This document shows positions 25,361 through 34,477 of a stretch of 58,169 nt of DNA, piece after piece. The stretch covers positions 1 through 58,169 of the forward strand of contig DWZK01000063.1 in NCBI GenBank assembly GCA_019117605.1. The letters are read 5' to 3'. Position 1 is the stretch's first letter, and each line of letters opens with the position of its first letter. The notes under the pieces are model-generated. The model was not told where the DNA came from and did not search any database. It saw only the letters and a program-made list of their open reading frames with translations. A program made the position numbers and the translations under genes. This DNA is from Candidatus Intestinimonas stercoravium. Its GTDB lineage: Bacteria > Bacillota > Clostridia > Oscillospirales > Oscillospiraceae.

Positions 25361-27196
25361 ATGTGCGGTATCGTCGGTTATATCGGGGCGGAAGAGGCGG
25401 CCCCCATCCTGCTGGATGGTCTGGCGCGCCTGGAGTACCGTGGCTATGACTCGGCAGGACTGGCCGTGTTCTCGCCCGCTCAGGGGCTCCAGGTGGTCAA
25501 GGCCAAGGGCCGCCTGAGCGTCCTTTCGGGCATCGTGGACGGGGGGAGAGCCCTCCACGGCACGGTGGGCGTGGGCCACACCCGGTGGGCCACCCATGGA
25601 GAGCCCTCGGACGTGAACTCCCACCCCCAGGTCAGCGCGTCCGGGCGGATCGCGGTGGTCCACAACGGCATCATCGAGAACTATGTGCAGATCAAGGAGT
25701 TCCTGGCCTCCAAGGGGGTCCACTTCGTGTCTCAGACAGATACGGAGGTGGTGGCCCATCTGCTGGAGTACTACTACGAGGGGGATATCCTGGAGGCGGT
25801 GAGCAAGGTGCTCCACCGCATCGAGGGCGCCTATGCCCTGGGCATCATCTGCGCCGACTGCCCGGACCGGCTCATCGCCGCCCGGAAGGACAGCCCGCTG
25901 ATCCTGGGCTACGGCGAGGGGTTCAACTTCCTGGCCAGCGATGTCACCGCCGTCATCAAGTACACCCGCGATGTCTGTTACCTGGAGGACGGGGAGATCG
26001 CGGTGCTCACCAAGGATGCCATCCAGGTCTACAGCCACCCCTATCTCCAGCCGGTGGAGAAGGAGCGGCACCATGTGGACTGGGAGATCTCCGCAGCGGA
26101 GAAGGGCGGCTATGAGCACTTCATGGCCAAGGAGATCATGGAGCAGCCCAAGGCATTCCACGACACCATCTCTCCCCGGATCCAGGACGGGAGGGTGGTG
26201 CTGGAGGGACTGGACCTGGACGGGGACTACCTCCGGCGGATGGATAAGATCTACATCATCGCCTGCGGCTCCTCCTACCATGTGGGCATGGTGGCCAAGT
26301 ACATCCTGGAGAAGGCCCTGCGCAAGCCGGTGGAGGTGGCCCTGGCCTCTGAGTTCCGCTACTGCGACCCCCTGGTGACCAGGGATACCCTCTGCATCGT
26401 CATCAGCCAGTCCGGCGAGACCATCGACACCATGGCCGCCCTTCGGGAGGCCAAGCGCCGGGGGGCCACCATCCTCTCCATCGTGAATGTGGTGGGCTCC
26501 TCCATCGCCCGGGAGTCCGATTATGTCCTCTACACATGGGCGGGCCCCGAGATCGCCGTGGCCACCACAAAAGCCTATTCCACCCAGCTGGCCCTCATCT
26601 ACCTCATCACCCTCCGCTTCGCCGAGCTGCTGGGCACCATGGCGGAGGAGGAGCGGAGAGCGGTGATCGACGAGCTCCGGACCATCCCCGGCAAGATGCA
26701 GAAGATCCTGGATGACAGAGAGTCCATCCAGTATTACGCCTCCATCTATTTCAACCACGAGTCGATCTTCTTCATCGGCCGGAACATCGATTACGCCATC
26801 GGCCTGGAGGGCTCTCTGAAGCTCAAGGAGATCTCTTACATCCACTCGGAGGCCTATGCCGCCGGCGAGCTGAAACACGGGACCATCTCCCTCATCGAGG
26901 AGGGGACCCTGGTGATCGCCCTGGCCAGCTGCGCGCCCCTCTTCGACAAGCTGGTGAGCAACATCGTGGAGGTGAAGTCCCGGGGGGCGGACGTGCTGGG
27001 CCTCACGGTGGAGAGCAAGGGGGAGGACCTCAAGAAGGTGGTGGACAATGCCATCCTGGTGCCGGACACCCACCCCATGCTCCTGCCCAGCCTGGATGTG
27101 ATCCCCATGCAGCTCTTCGCCTATTATGTGGCGCTCATGCGGGGCTGCGACATCGATAAGCCCAGGAACCTGGCCAAGTCGGTGACCGTCGAATGA
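25361..27196 (+). CDS. glmS: glutamine-fructose-6-phosphate aminotransferase (isomerizing)
   Basis: First step of UDP-GlcNAc synthesis: fructose-6-phosphate plus glutamine gives glucosamine-6-phosphate. The 611-residue product has the N-terminal nucleophile Cys2 (MCGIVGYIG), the glutaminase motifs HTRWATHG and HNGIIENY, and two SIS domains (CGSSYH; SQSGETIDT) ending in KPRNLAKSVTVE. GGAGG precedes ATG 25361. Its stop overlaps the next start (ATGA), linking it to a peptide-type binding protein. Confidence 0.98.
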   Translation: MCGIVGYIGAEEAAPILLDGLARLEYRGYDSAGLAVFSPAQGLQVVKAKGRLSVLSGIVDGGRALHGTVGVGHTRWATHGEPSDVNSHPQVSASGRIAVVHNGIIENYVQIKEFLASKGVHFVSQTDTEVVAHLLEYYYEGDILEAVSKVLHRIEGAYALGIICADCPDRLIAARKDSPLILGYGEGFNFLASDVTAVIKYTRDVCYLEDGEIAVLTKDAIQVYSHPYLQPVEKERHHVDWEISAAEKGGYEHFMAKEIMEQPKAFHDTISPRIQDGRVVLEGLDLDGDYLRRMDKIYIIACGSSYHVGMVAKYILEKALRKPVEVALASEFRYCDPLVTRDTLCIVISQSGETIDTMAALREAKRRGATILSIVNVVGSSIARESDYVLYTWAGPEIAVATTKAYSTQLALIYLITLRFAELLGTMAEEERRAVIDELRTIPGKMQKILDDRESIQYYASIYFNHESIFFIGRNIDYAIGLEGSLKLKEISYIHSEAYAAGELKHGTISLIEEGTLVIALASCAPLFDKLVSNIVEVKSRGADVLGLTVESKGEDLKKVVDNAILVPDTHPMLLPSLDVIPMQLFAYYVALMRGCDIDKPRNLAKSVTVE

Positions 27197-28785
27197 GACG
27201 GAGCGCACTGGCGGCGGCCCTGGCCCTGACCTTCACCCTCCTGGCCGGGTGCGGCGGAGGCGGCCAGTCCGCCGGGAGCGCCGACCCGGCGGAGCCGGTG
27301 GTGGTCCGTTACGGCATCTCCAACGCCTGGGATCAGCTGATGCCCTATAACAGCGTGTCGGGGAGCAACTACGCCCGCATCGTCTACGACAAGATCTACG
27401 ACCGCCTGGCCTATGTCCACGCAGACGGGACCCTCTCGCCCCGGGCCGCCGAGAGCTGGGAGAGCGCAGACGGCGGCTATGCGGTCTTGTTCCATCTGGA
27501 CCCGGAGGCGGCCTTCCACGACGGCGCTCCCGTCACTGCGGAGCACTGGGTGGAGACGATCCGCCTGATGACCGACCCGGCCTGCCCCATGCTGGGCCGG
27601 GCCACTTTCTCCGTCCTCACGGGCACGGACGAGAACGGGGCTGCCCTGCCTGGTGAGGAGCCGGGGGCGGAGGCGGTGGATGCGCACACCCTGAAGCTCA
27701 CTTTCAAGGACCCCACCGCCCCGGAGGACTTCCTCCTGGATAAGAACCGGGAGCTCTATGTCCTGCCCACCCATCTCCTGGAGGGGGTGGACCCGGCGGA
27801 GGTGCTGGACCTGGACCTCTGGGACGCCCCCATCGGCTCAGGTCCCTGCGTCTTCGTGGAGCAGCTCCCCGGCAGCCGGCTCACCCTGGCGGCCAACGAG
27901 GACTACCAGCTGGGGGCCCCGGGCTTCGACCAGCTGACGATCACGGTCATGGACAAGGCGAACCTGCTGCCGGCCATGATCTCCGGCGACCTGGACTACT
28001 ACGCCTTCGGCGGCAGCGTGTCGGCGGAGGACAGGGCGGCGGCGGAGCAGAACGGCCTGGAGGTGGAGGAGGGCACAGTGCCCAACACCTTCTTCGAACT
28101 GATGCTCAACGGCGAGCGCATCCCGGACGCCCGGATCCGCCGTGCCATCGAGCTGGCCCTGGACAAAGAGCTCCTCTGCCAACAGGCCACCGGCGGACAG
28201 GGGAGCGTGACCTACAGCAGCATCTCTCCCGCCAGCCCCTACGCCGGCTGGGCAGCGGAAGGGGAGGGACGGGACCTGGAGGAGGCCACGGCCCTTCTGG
28301 AGGAGGCGGGATACGACGGACGCACATATGTCCTGGCCTGCACCTCCAATCGCTCCGGGCTGGCGGCTCTGATCCAGCAGAACTTGGCGGAGGCGGGGAT
28401 CTCCCTCTCGATACAGACGGTGGACTCCGCCACCATGTTCTCCGGTATGGCGGACGGCGTCTATGACATGGGGATCGCCAGCCACACCCCCGGGGCCCTG
28501 CCCCTGTGGTTCGTGGAGAGCCGCTTCGCGGAGAACAACAACATCTTCCATGTCCAGGACCTGGAGCCCTACGCCGCCCTCATCGACGCCATCCAGAGCG
28601 CGTCCAGCCAGGAGGAGAAGGGGCCCCTGGTGGGAGAGCTGGAGGCGCTCCTGGCCCAGGAGCGGCCCTTCATCCCCCTCTGGTTCGGGCGTGGGCTCCA
28701 CGTCCAGTCTCCCACGGTGGAGAACATCGACTACGCCTCTTCCAGCTTCTCCAACGAGAACGTGTGGGAGTGGGTCAAGCACTGA
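27193..28785 (+). CDS. ABC transporter substrate-binding lipoprotein, family 5 (peptide/nickel type)
   Basis: A 530-residue extracytoplasmic receptor of the oligopeptide/dipeptide/nickel class. It has a lipoprotein signal MRRSALAAALALTFTLLAGC with the anchored Cys20, a flexible Gly/Ser stretch, then the large two-lobed family-5 fold (SWESADGGYAVLFHLDPEAAFHDGAPV is typical of the class; ends with the PFIPLWFGRGL-like segment). ATG 27193 overlaps the glmS stop, so it is coupled to glmS and has no clear Shine-Dalgarno of its own. Two permease genes follow. The ligand cannot be predicted; cell-wall peptides are an attractive guess given glmS. Confidence 0.9.
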   Translation: MRRSALAAALALTFTLLAGCGGGGQSAGSADPAEPVVVRYGISNAWDQLMPYNSVSGSNYARIVYDKIYDRLAYVHADGTLSPRAAESWESADGGYAVLFHLDPEAAFHDGAPVTAEHWVETIRLMTDPACPMLGRATFSVLTGTDENGAALPGEEPGAEAVDAHTLKLTFKDPTAPEDFLLDKNRELYVLPTHLLEGVDPAEVLDLDLWDAPIGSGPCVFVEQLPGSRLTLAANEDYQLGAPGFDQLTITVMDKANLLPAMISGDLDYYAFGGSVSAEDRAAAEQNGLEVEEGTVPNTFFELMLNGERIPDARIRRAIELALDKELLCQQATGGQGSVTYSSISPASPYAGWAAEGEGRDLEEATALLEEAGYDGRTYVLACTSNRSGLAALIQQNLAEAGISLSIQTVDSATMFSGMADGVYDMGIASHTPGALPLWFVESRFAENNNIFHVQDLEPYAALIDAIQSASSQEEKGPLVGELEALLAQERPFIPLWFGRGLHVQSPTVENIDYASSSFSNENVWEWVKH

Positions 28786-28827
28786 AATATGAAGATACCT
28801 CCGTAGGGCCGGCAGGGCCGGCCTGTG

Positions 28828-28860
28828 CCCCTGGGCGGCGGGAGAGACCGCCGCTCGGGG
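28828..28860 (+). repeat. intercistronic hairpin between binding protein and permease genes
   Basis: CCCC-GCGGCGG (28828-28841) pairs with CCGCCGC-GGGG (28848-28860), with small mismatches. No T run follows. Such hairpins often protect binding-protein mRNA and lower permease expression. The 102-nt gap 28786-28887 holds nothing else except a shorter GCCGGC inverted repeat. Confidence 0.5.
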
Positions 28861-28887
28861 ACCGGAAGTGCAGGAGGATAGAAGCAC

Positions 28888-29844
28888 ATGTCCCGATACA
28901 TCCGCCGCCGTCTGGTGACGGCGATCCCTGTTTTTTTCGGCATCACCCTCTTGGTGTTCCTGCTCATGGACCTGGCCCCCGGCAGCGCCGCGGCGCTGGC
29001 GGGGGAGGGGGCGGCCGGCGCCCAGGACCAGGCGCTGGTGGAGCAGCGGCTGGGGCTGGACCAGCCCTTCCCGGTCCGCTACCTGTCGTGGCTCGCGGAC
29101 CTCTTCCGGGGCGACCTGGGGGAGTCGGTCTATTTCGGCGCCCCGGTCTCCCGGCTCATCGCCCAGCGCCTGGGGCCTACCCTTCTCCTGGTGGGGACGG
29201 GCGTGCTCCTGGCGGTGGTGGTCGCTGTCCCACTGGGGGTCCTGGCCGCCTGGCGGCCCCGCTCCAGGTGGGACAGCCTCTCCAATCTATTCACGGTGGC
29301 CGGCTCTGCGGTCCCCGGTTTTTTTCTGTCTCTGGCCGCCATCTACCTCTTCGCGGTGAAGCTCCAGTGGCTGCCCGCCTCCGGTATGTATGACGGCGGG
29401 GGACAGGGGAGCCTCCCCGACCTGCTCCGTCACCTGGCGCTGCCTGCCGCCGTGGTGGGCCTCACCAATGTGGGGGGGATCCTCAAGCAGGTGCGCACCG
29501 CGTGCCTGGAGGTCATGGGGGAGGACTATATCATGACCGCCCGCGCCAAGGGCCTGGGGGAGGGCGCGGTGGTGATCCGCCACTGCCTCCGCACCGCGCT
29601 GATCCCGGTGCTCACCGCAGTGCTCACCCACATCCCCCATCTGCTGGGCGGCTCCGTAGTGGTGGAGCGGATCTTCGGTTGGCCCGGCATGGGCAGCCTG
29701 CTGTTCTCCGCCATCAACGGCCGGGACCATACGGTAGTCATGGGAGTGACGGTGGTCATGGCCCTGGCGGTGTTGGCCACCGGCATCCTGCTGGATCTGG
29801 TCTACGGCCTTGTGGATGCGAGGGTGGGCTATGGGCGAGTATAA
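28888..29844 (+). CDS. oligopeptide-type ABC transporter permease (DppB/OppB-like)
   Basis: A 318-residue membrane permease. It begins MSRYIRRRLVTAIPVFFGITLLVFLLMDLAPG, the standard OppB/DppB opening with the first membrane segment, has about six segments, and carries the EAA loop (EDYIMTARAKGLGEGAVVIRHCLRTALIP) that contacts an ATPase. AGGAGG lies upstream of ATG 28888. It overlaps the next permease by 14 nt. No ATPase gene follows. Confidence 0.93.
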   Translation: MSRYIRRRLVTAIPVFFGITLLVFLLMDLAPGSAAALAGEGAAGAQDQALVEQRLGLDQPFPVRYLSWLADLFRGDLGESVYFGAPVSRLIAQRLGPTLLLVGTGVLLAVVVAVPLGVLAAWRPRSRWDSLSNLFTVAGSAVPGFFLSLAAIYLFAVKLQWLPASGMYDGGGQGSLPDLLRHLALPAAVVGLTNVGGILKQVRTACLEVMGEDYIMTARAKGLGEGAVVIRHCLRTALIPVLTAVLTHIPHLLGGSVVVERIFGWPGMGSLLFSAINGRDHTVVMGVTVVMALAVLATGILLDLVYGLVDARVGYGRV

Positions 29845-30691
29845 GAGAGTATGGGCCCGCCTGCGCAAGGACCGGCGGGCCGTGATATCCCTGTGGATCC
29901 TGGCAGCGGAGCTCCTCTGCGTATTGGTGCTGCCGGTGCTGATGGGCCTGGAGCCCAATGTCACCGACCGGGCGGCGGGCTTCTGGGCGCCCCCCTCCCC
30001 GGCCCACTGGCTGGGGACGGACGATGTGGGCCGGGACGTTCTGGCCCGTCTCCTCTACGGCGGGCGGACCTCTCTCCTGGTCGGCTTCGCCTCCGCCTTC
30101 ATCAGCGTGGGGCTGGGGATCCTGCTGGGCCTGCTGGCGGGGTATCGCCGGGGCCCATGGGAGTTCTGGATCATGCGGCTGGCAGACGTGTTCCAGTCCT
30201 TCCCCAACATCGTGCTGGTGCTCTGCATGGTGAGCCTGGTGGGCCCTTCGGTGGGGAACATCATCCTGGTGACAGGCGGCCTGGGCTGGCCGTCGGTGGC
30301 GCGTATGATCTACGGCAACGCCCTTACCGTTCGGGATAAGGAGTTCGTCCTGGCGGCCCGGGCGCTGGGGGCCCGGCACAGGACCATCCTCTGGCGCAAC
30401 ATCCTCCCGAACGCGGTGTCTCCGGCCTGGGCCTCCATGGCCCAGCGGGTGGGCCGGGCCATCCTGTCGGAGTCCAGCCTCAGCTTCCTGGGGGTGGGGA
30501 TCAGCACCCCGCAGGCCAGCTGGGGCAATCTGATGCGCAGCGCCTCTCAGCTCTCCGTCCTCACCGGAAGGCCATGGATCTGGCTGCCCCCCGGTCTGCT
30601 CATCGTGCTCACAGTGGTGTGTCTCCAGCTGGTGGGGGAGGGGCTCCGGGACGCCATGGACCCCCGCGGCCGCCGGTATTTCTCCTCCTGA
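29831..30691 (+). CDS. oligopeptide-type ABC transporter permease (DppC/OppC-like)
   Basis: A 286-residue partner permease with an N-terminal cytoplasmic stretch, membrane segments and an EAA loop (KEFVLAARALGARHRTILWRNILPN), ending in the DppC-like GEGLRDAMDPRGRR. ATG 29831 is preferred to GTG 29810, because GAGGGTGG lies just upstream of it. Last gene of the glmS operon; a strong terminator follows at once, so the two ATP-binding subunits must come from elsewhere in the genome. Confidence 0.93.
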   Translation: MGEYKRVWARLRKDRRAVISLWILAAELLCVLVLPVLMGLEPNVTDRAAGFWAPPSPAHWLGTDDVGRDVLARLLYGGRTSLLVGFASAFISVGLGILLGLLAGYRRGPWEFWIMRLADVFQSFPNIVLVLCMVSLVGPSVGNIILVTGGLGWPSVARMIYGNALTVRDKEFVLAARALGARHRTILWRNILPNAVSPAWASMAQRVGRAILSESSLSFLGVGISTPQASWGNLMRSASQLSVLTGRPWIWLPPGLLIVLTVVCLQLVGEGLRDAMDPRGRRYFSS

Positions 30692-30708
30692 AGCGCCCCG
30701 GCCTTCCA

Positions 30709-30753
30709 ACGGCTCTGGCCCGTCTCATATGAGACGGGCCGGAGCCGTTTTTT
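30709..30753 (+). terminator. intrinsic terminator ending the glmS operon
   Basis: An 18-bp near-perfect stem (30709-30726 with 30731-30748) around atat, followed by TTTTTT. It isolates the spoIIIA operon from upstream transcription. Confidence 0.93.
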
Positions 30754-30756
30754 GCC

Positions 30757-30786
30757 GTCATAGACTGGGACGAGCCCGCATAGGAT
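30757..30786 (+). promoter_or_regulatory. candidate sigma-E promoter of the spoIIIA operon
   Basis: GTCATAGA (30757-30764), 14-nt spacer, CATAGGAT (30779-30786). This resembles the mother-cell sigma-E consensus (GTCATATT, 13-15 nt, CATACAAT), with 6 of 8 matches in each box. It lies between the upstream terminator and the ribosome binding site of spoIIIAA, where the Bacillus operon also has its sigma-E promoter. Confidence 0.6.
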
Positions 30787-30817
30787 GGAGCATCCATACC
30801 AGAGAGGAGGCGGGGAG

Positions 30818-31762
30818 ATGAGCGCTCTGGAGACGGCTTACCGGGCGGAGCAGTTCCGGCAGGCGGCGGCCCTGCTGCCGGGAGAGCTGCGCCGCAGTGC
30901 GGAGAAGCTCCCTGAGGAGGAGATGGCCCGGACAGAGGAGCTCCGCCTGCGGGCCGGGCGGCCGCCCATGGCGTCGGGCCCGGAGGGGGAGCGTCCCTTG
31001 CCCGGCTGCGAGGGGCTGCGGCTGGGGCCGGAGCAGCTGGCGCGGGTGCTGGAGACGGCCACTCGCGCCTCCGCCCACACCGCCCTGGACCAGGTGCGCA
31101 GCGGCTTCGTCACCGTTCGGGGCGGGCACCGGGTGGGACTGTGCGGGCGGGGCGTCGTGGAGGAGGGGGAGATCAGGAACCTCCGTCAGCTCTCCTCTCT
31201 ATCCGTCCGGGTGGCCCGGGAGGTGCGGGACGCCGGAGCGGAGGTCCTGCCCGCCCTGTGGGAGGGGGGCAGGTTCCAGGATACGGTGCTCCTGTCGCCA
31301 CCCGGCGGGGGGAAGACCACCCTGCTGCGGGACCTCATCCGGCGGATATCCGACGGGGTGGGCTGCCCCGCCCTGCGGGTGGGGGTGGCGGACGAGCGGG
31401 GGGAGCTCTCCGCCCTGTGGGAGGGCGTCCCCATGATGGACCTGGGGGCCCGGACCGACGTGATGGACGGCTGCCCCAAGGGACCGGCGCTGCTCATGCT
31501 CCTGCGGGGGATGAACCCCCAGGTACTGGCGGCAGACGAGATCACGGCCGGAGAGGACATCCGGGCCCTGGAGCAGGCCGCAGGCTGCGGGGTGGGCCTG
31601 CTGTGCACCGCCCATGCAGGAGGGGTGGACGACCTGCTGCGGCGTCCCCTGTACCGGCGGCTGCTCCGGCGGGGCCTGTTCCGGCGGGCCGTGGTCCTGA
31701 GCCCGGGACCGGCAGGACGGCGGTACCGTGTGGTCCGGCTGGAGGAGGGGGACCTATGCTGA
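30818..31762 (+). CDS. spoIIIAA: stage III sporulation protein AA, ATPase
   Basis: Mother-cell ATPase of the SpoIIIA-SpoIIQ channel linking mother cell and forespore, related to type II/IV secretion ATPases. The 314-residue product has Walker A PPGGGKTT at about residues 162-169 and the Walker B-like region VLAADEIT. GAGGAGG lies 7 nt before ATG 30818; a longer frame from 30785 would cover that ribosome binding site. First of eight tightly packed genes. Confidence 0.95.
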   Translation: MSALETAYRAEQFRQAAALLPGELRRSAEKLPEEEMARTEELRLRAGRPPMASGPEGERPLPGCEGLRLGPEQLARVLETATRASAHTALDQVRSGFVTVRGGHRVGLCGRGVVEEGEIRNLRQLSSLSVRVAREVRDAGAEVLPALWEGGRFQDTVLLSPPGGGKTTLLRDLIRRISDGVGCPALRVGVADERGELSALWEGVPMMDLGARTDVMDGCPKGPALLMLLRGMNPQVLAADEITAGEDIRALEQAAGCGVGLLCTAHAGGVDDLLRRPLYRRLLRRGLFRRAVVLSPGPAGRRYRVVRLEEGDLC

Positions 31763-32268
31763 AGTGGCTGGGAGCCGCCTTCCTCCTGGGCGGCGGCCTC
31801 TTCCTGGGCCTTGGGGCGGCGGAGCAGCTCCACGCCAGGGTGCGCTGTCTGCGCACCCTCCTGGGGGCGGTGGAGTGGGCCGAGCGGGAGCTCTCCTTCC
31901 GGCTCACTCCTCTGCCGGCGCTGCTGGAGGGACTGGAGTCCCGGAGCCTCCCGCCGGTATCCGCTCTGTTCAGCGGCTGCGGGCAGCGATTGGACGAGCT
32001 GGGGGAGAAGCCCTTCGGGACCCTGTGGCGGGAGGCCGCCGACGCGGCCGGCCTGCCCCTGGACGAGGCGGCGGAACAGACCGTATACAGTCTGGGAGAT
32101 ATCTTGGGCCGCTTCGACGCGGAGGGCCAGCGGGGCGCCCTGGAGGAGCGGGCGGCGGAGCTGAGAGAGCACCTGCGGCGGGCGGAAGAGGATCGGGACC
32201 GGCTCTGCCGGGTCTATACCGCCCTTGGAGCGGGGACGGGCGCGCTGTTGACGATCTTATTGATATGA
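31756..32268 (+). CDS. spoIIIAB: stage III sporulation protein AB
   Basis: A 170-residue protein with an N-terminal membrane segment (MLKWLGAAFLLGGGLFLGLG), a soluble helical middle related to type II secretion protein GspF, and a C-terminal hydrophobic end. Part of the mother-cell side of the feeding-tube channel. It overlaps spoIIIAA by 7 nt. Confidence 0.93.
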   Translation: MLKWLGAAFLLGGGLFLGLGAAEQLHARVRCLRTLLGAVEWAERELSFRLTPLPALLEGLESRSLPPVSALFSGCGQRLDELGEKPFGTLWREAADAAGLPLDEAAEQTVYSLGDILGRFDAEGQRGALEERAAELREHLRRAEEDRDRLCRVYTALGAGTGALLTILLI

Positions 32269-32289
32269 AGAGCGGGGAAGTGCAAAAGG

Positions 32290-32484
32290 ATGAATGTAGA
32301 CCTCATTTTTCGGATCGCAGCCATCGGGATCCTGGTGTCTGTGCTCAATCAGGTGCTCATACGCTCCGGGCGGGACGAACAGGCCACCATGACCACTTTG
32401 GCGGGGCTGGTGGTGGTGCTGATGATGGTGGTGCAGGAGATCAGCGACCTGTTCGACCTGGTCCAGACTCTGTTCGGGCTGTGA
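32290..32484 (+). CDS. spoIIIAC: stage III sporulation protein AC
   Basis: A 64-residue membrane protein with two membrane helices (MNVDLIFRIAAIGILVSVLNQVL and TTLAGLVVVLMMVVQEI), matching SpoIIIAC in length and pattern. It begins 22 nt after spoIIIAB with an AGCGGGGAAG-type ribosome binding site, and spoIIIAD follows after 3 nt. Confidence 0.95.
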   Translation: MNVDLIFRIAAIGILVSVLNQVLIRSGRDEQATMTTLAGLVVVLMMVVQEISDLFDLVQTLFGL

Positions 32485-32487
32485 GCC

Positions 32488-32874
32488 ATGCCGGATATGT
32501 TGAAACTGGCCGCCATCGCGGTGACGGCCGCCCTGTGCGCCGTGGTGGTGCGGAAGAGCGCGGCGGAGCTGGCGGCGGCGATCGCCCTGGCGGCAGGGGC
32601 CATCTTACTGGGGAGCGTGCTCTCCGCCCTGGAGGGGGTCCGGGCATTCATGGACGAGCTGGCCGACCTGGCCGGGCTCTCCCCTGCGCTCCTCGCGCCT
32701 GTACTGAAAACAGTGGGCATCTCCATCCTCACCCGGTTCGCCGCCGCGCTGTGCAGGGACGCGGGAGAGGGGGGCATCGCCGCCTTCGTGGAGACGGCGG
32801 GGGCGGTCTCGGCTCTGCTGGTGTCCCTGCCGCTGCTGCGGACAGTGCTGGATATGGTGGGGGAGTTCCTATGA
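32488..32874 (+). CDS. spoIIIAD: stage III sporulation protein AD
   Basis: A 128-residue membrane protein of the SpoIIIAC/AD family with about four hydrophobic helices. It forms part of the inner-membrane base of the SpoIIIA complex. Its stop overlaps the spoIIIAE start (ATGA). Confidence 0.94.
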   Translation: MPDMLKLAAIAVTAALCAVVVRKSAAELAAAIALAAGAILLGSVLSALEGVRAFMDELADLAGLSPALLAPVLKTVGISILTRFAAALCRDAGEGGIAAFVETAGAVSALLVSLPLLRTVLDMVGEFL

Positions 32875-33989
32875 GAAGAGGATACAGGGCGCTGACGGTG
32901 CTCCTGTGCTGTCTCTCGCTGTTGACGGTCCCCGCCTGGGCTGCCCAGTCCCAGGAGGAGGACGTACTGGAGCGGCAGGCCCAGGCGCTGGAGCTGGACG
33001 AGCTGGACGAGGCGGCGGGAGACTACGCCCCGCCGGGGGGCGTGACGGGGACAGATCTGGAGGAGGGGCTCTCCCAGATCTGGGAGTCGGGGAGCCGGGA
33101 GCTGCCGGACGCCGTGGGGAAGGGGCTGCGCAGCGGCGGGCTGCTGCTGGCCGTGGTGCTCCTGTGCGCACTGGCCCACGGGACACTGGAGACCGCTGGG
33201 GGCGAGGGGGCCCTGGACGTGGCCACAGTGACCGGGACGCTGGCTATCTCAGCCATCTCGGTGGGGGACGTGGGCGTCCTCGTGGGCATGGGGCGGGAGG
33301 CGCTGGACTATATGAGCACCTTCTCCAACATCCTGCTCCCCACCATGGCGGCGGCCACGGCGGCCGCCGGATCTCCCGGCGGAGCGGCGGCCAGGCAGAT
33401 GGCCACCATGCTCTTCTCCGGGGTATTGGTGAACCTGATAGACAAGCTGCTGCTGCCCCTCACCTATGGGTATATCGCCCTGTGTGTGGCCCATGCGGCG
33501 GTGGGGAACGAGGGGCTCAAGCGGGTGGCGGGGGTGGTCAAAGGGGCGGTGACCGGGACGCTGACCATCGTGATGCTGCTCTTCGTGGGCTATCTCACGG
33601 TCAGCGGGATAGTGGCGGGGACCGCCGACGCCATGGCAGTGAAGGCCGCCAAATTCACCGTCTCCAGCATGGTGCCTGTGGTGGGCGGGATCCTCTCCGA
33701 CGCGGCGGAGACCGTGCTGGTGGGGGCGGGCGTCCTGAAGAATGCAGTGGGGGTGTTCGGTATGCTGGTGGTGCTCTCTATCTGTCTGGCCCCCTTTTTA
33801 CAGCTGGGGGCCCACTACCTGACCTATAAGATCGCAGGGGCCCTGTCGGCCACAGTGGCCGACAGCAGGCTGGCGGGGCTCGTCGACGGCATAGGCGGGG
33901 CCTTCGGCCTGGTCCTGGGCATGACGGGGGCGAGCGCGCTGCTGCTCCTGGTGTCCATGGTGTCGGCGGTCTCTATGGCGGCGCCATGA
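32871..33989 (+). CDS. spoIIIAE: stage III sporulation protein AE
   Basis: A 372-residue polytopic membrane protein with a Sec signal peptide (MRRGYRALTVLLCCLSLLTVPAWA), an acidic linker and about seven membrane helices, as in Bacillus SpoIIIAE. Its transporter-like core is thought to form the channel base. ATG 32871 overlaps the spoIIIAD stop. Confidence 0.95.
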   Translation: MRRGYRALTVLLCCLSLLTVPAWAAQSQEEDVLERQAQALELDELDEAAGDYAPPGGVTGTDLEEGLSQIWESGSRELPDAVGKGLRSGGLLLAVVLLCALAHGTLETAGGEGALDVATVTGTLAISAISVGDVGVLVGMGREALDYMSTFSNILLPTMAAATAAAGSPGGAAARQMATMLFSGVLVNLIDKLLLPLTYGYIALCVAHAAVGNEGLKRVAGVVKGAVTGTLTIVMLLFVGYLTVSGIVAGTADAMAVKAAKFTVSSMVPVVGGILSDAAETVLVGAGVLKNAVGVFGMLVVLSICLAPFLQLGAHYLTYKIAGALSATVADSRLAGLVDGIGGAFGLVLGMTGASALLLLVSMVSAVSMAAP

Positions 33990-34477
33990 TCGGGGCGGTA
34001 CGGGAGTGGCTGCTGGGCGTGCTCTGCGCGGCGGTGCTGGCGGCCCTGGCAGACCGGCTGTCCCCCCAGGGGACGGCCGGGAAGATCGGACGTATGGCGG
34101 GCGGGCTCCTGCTGCTCATCGCAGTGGTACGGCCGGTGGTCCAGGCGGACCTGAGCGTATTGGCTTCCGCCAGCCTGCCGGTCTGGGAGGAGATCGGAGA
34201 GGCAGCCTGGGCAGAGACGGATATGGGCCTTCTAAAAAACATCATAGGAGAGGAGACGGGCGCATATATTTTGGACAAGGCAGAGGAGCTCGGCATCCCC
34301 TGCACGAGGGTGGAGGTCACCTGCGAGGAGAAAGACGGCGTGCCCTATCCCTCCTCGGTCCGGATCTCCGGCCCCATCGGGGAGGCGCAGCGCCGGGCGC
34401 TGTCCCGGACGATCGAGGCGGATCTGGCCATACCGGCGGACCGGCAGACTTATGAAAGCGAGGACCATCTGTCATGA
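33986..34477 (+). CDS. spoIIIAF: stage III sporulation protein AF
   Basis: A 163-residue protein with two N-terminal membrane helices (WLLGVLCAAVLAALADRL and MAGGLLLLIAVVRPVV) and a soluble C-terminal domain of ring-building-motif type. Fourth in a chain of overlapping starts (ATGA with both neighbours). Confidence 0.93.
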   Translation: MIGAVREWLLGVLCAAVLAALADRLSPQGTAGKIGRMAGGLLLLIAVVRPVVQADLSVLASASLPVWEEIGEAAWAETDMGLLKNIIGEETGAYILDKAEELGIPCTRVEVTCEEKDGVPYPSSVRISGPIGEAQRRALSRTIEADLAIPADRQTYESEDHLS

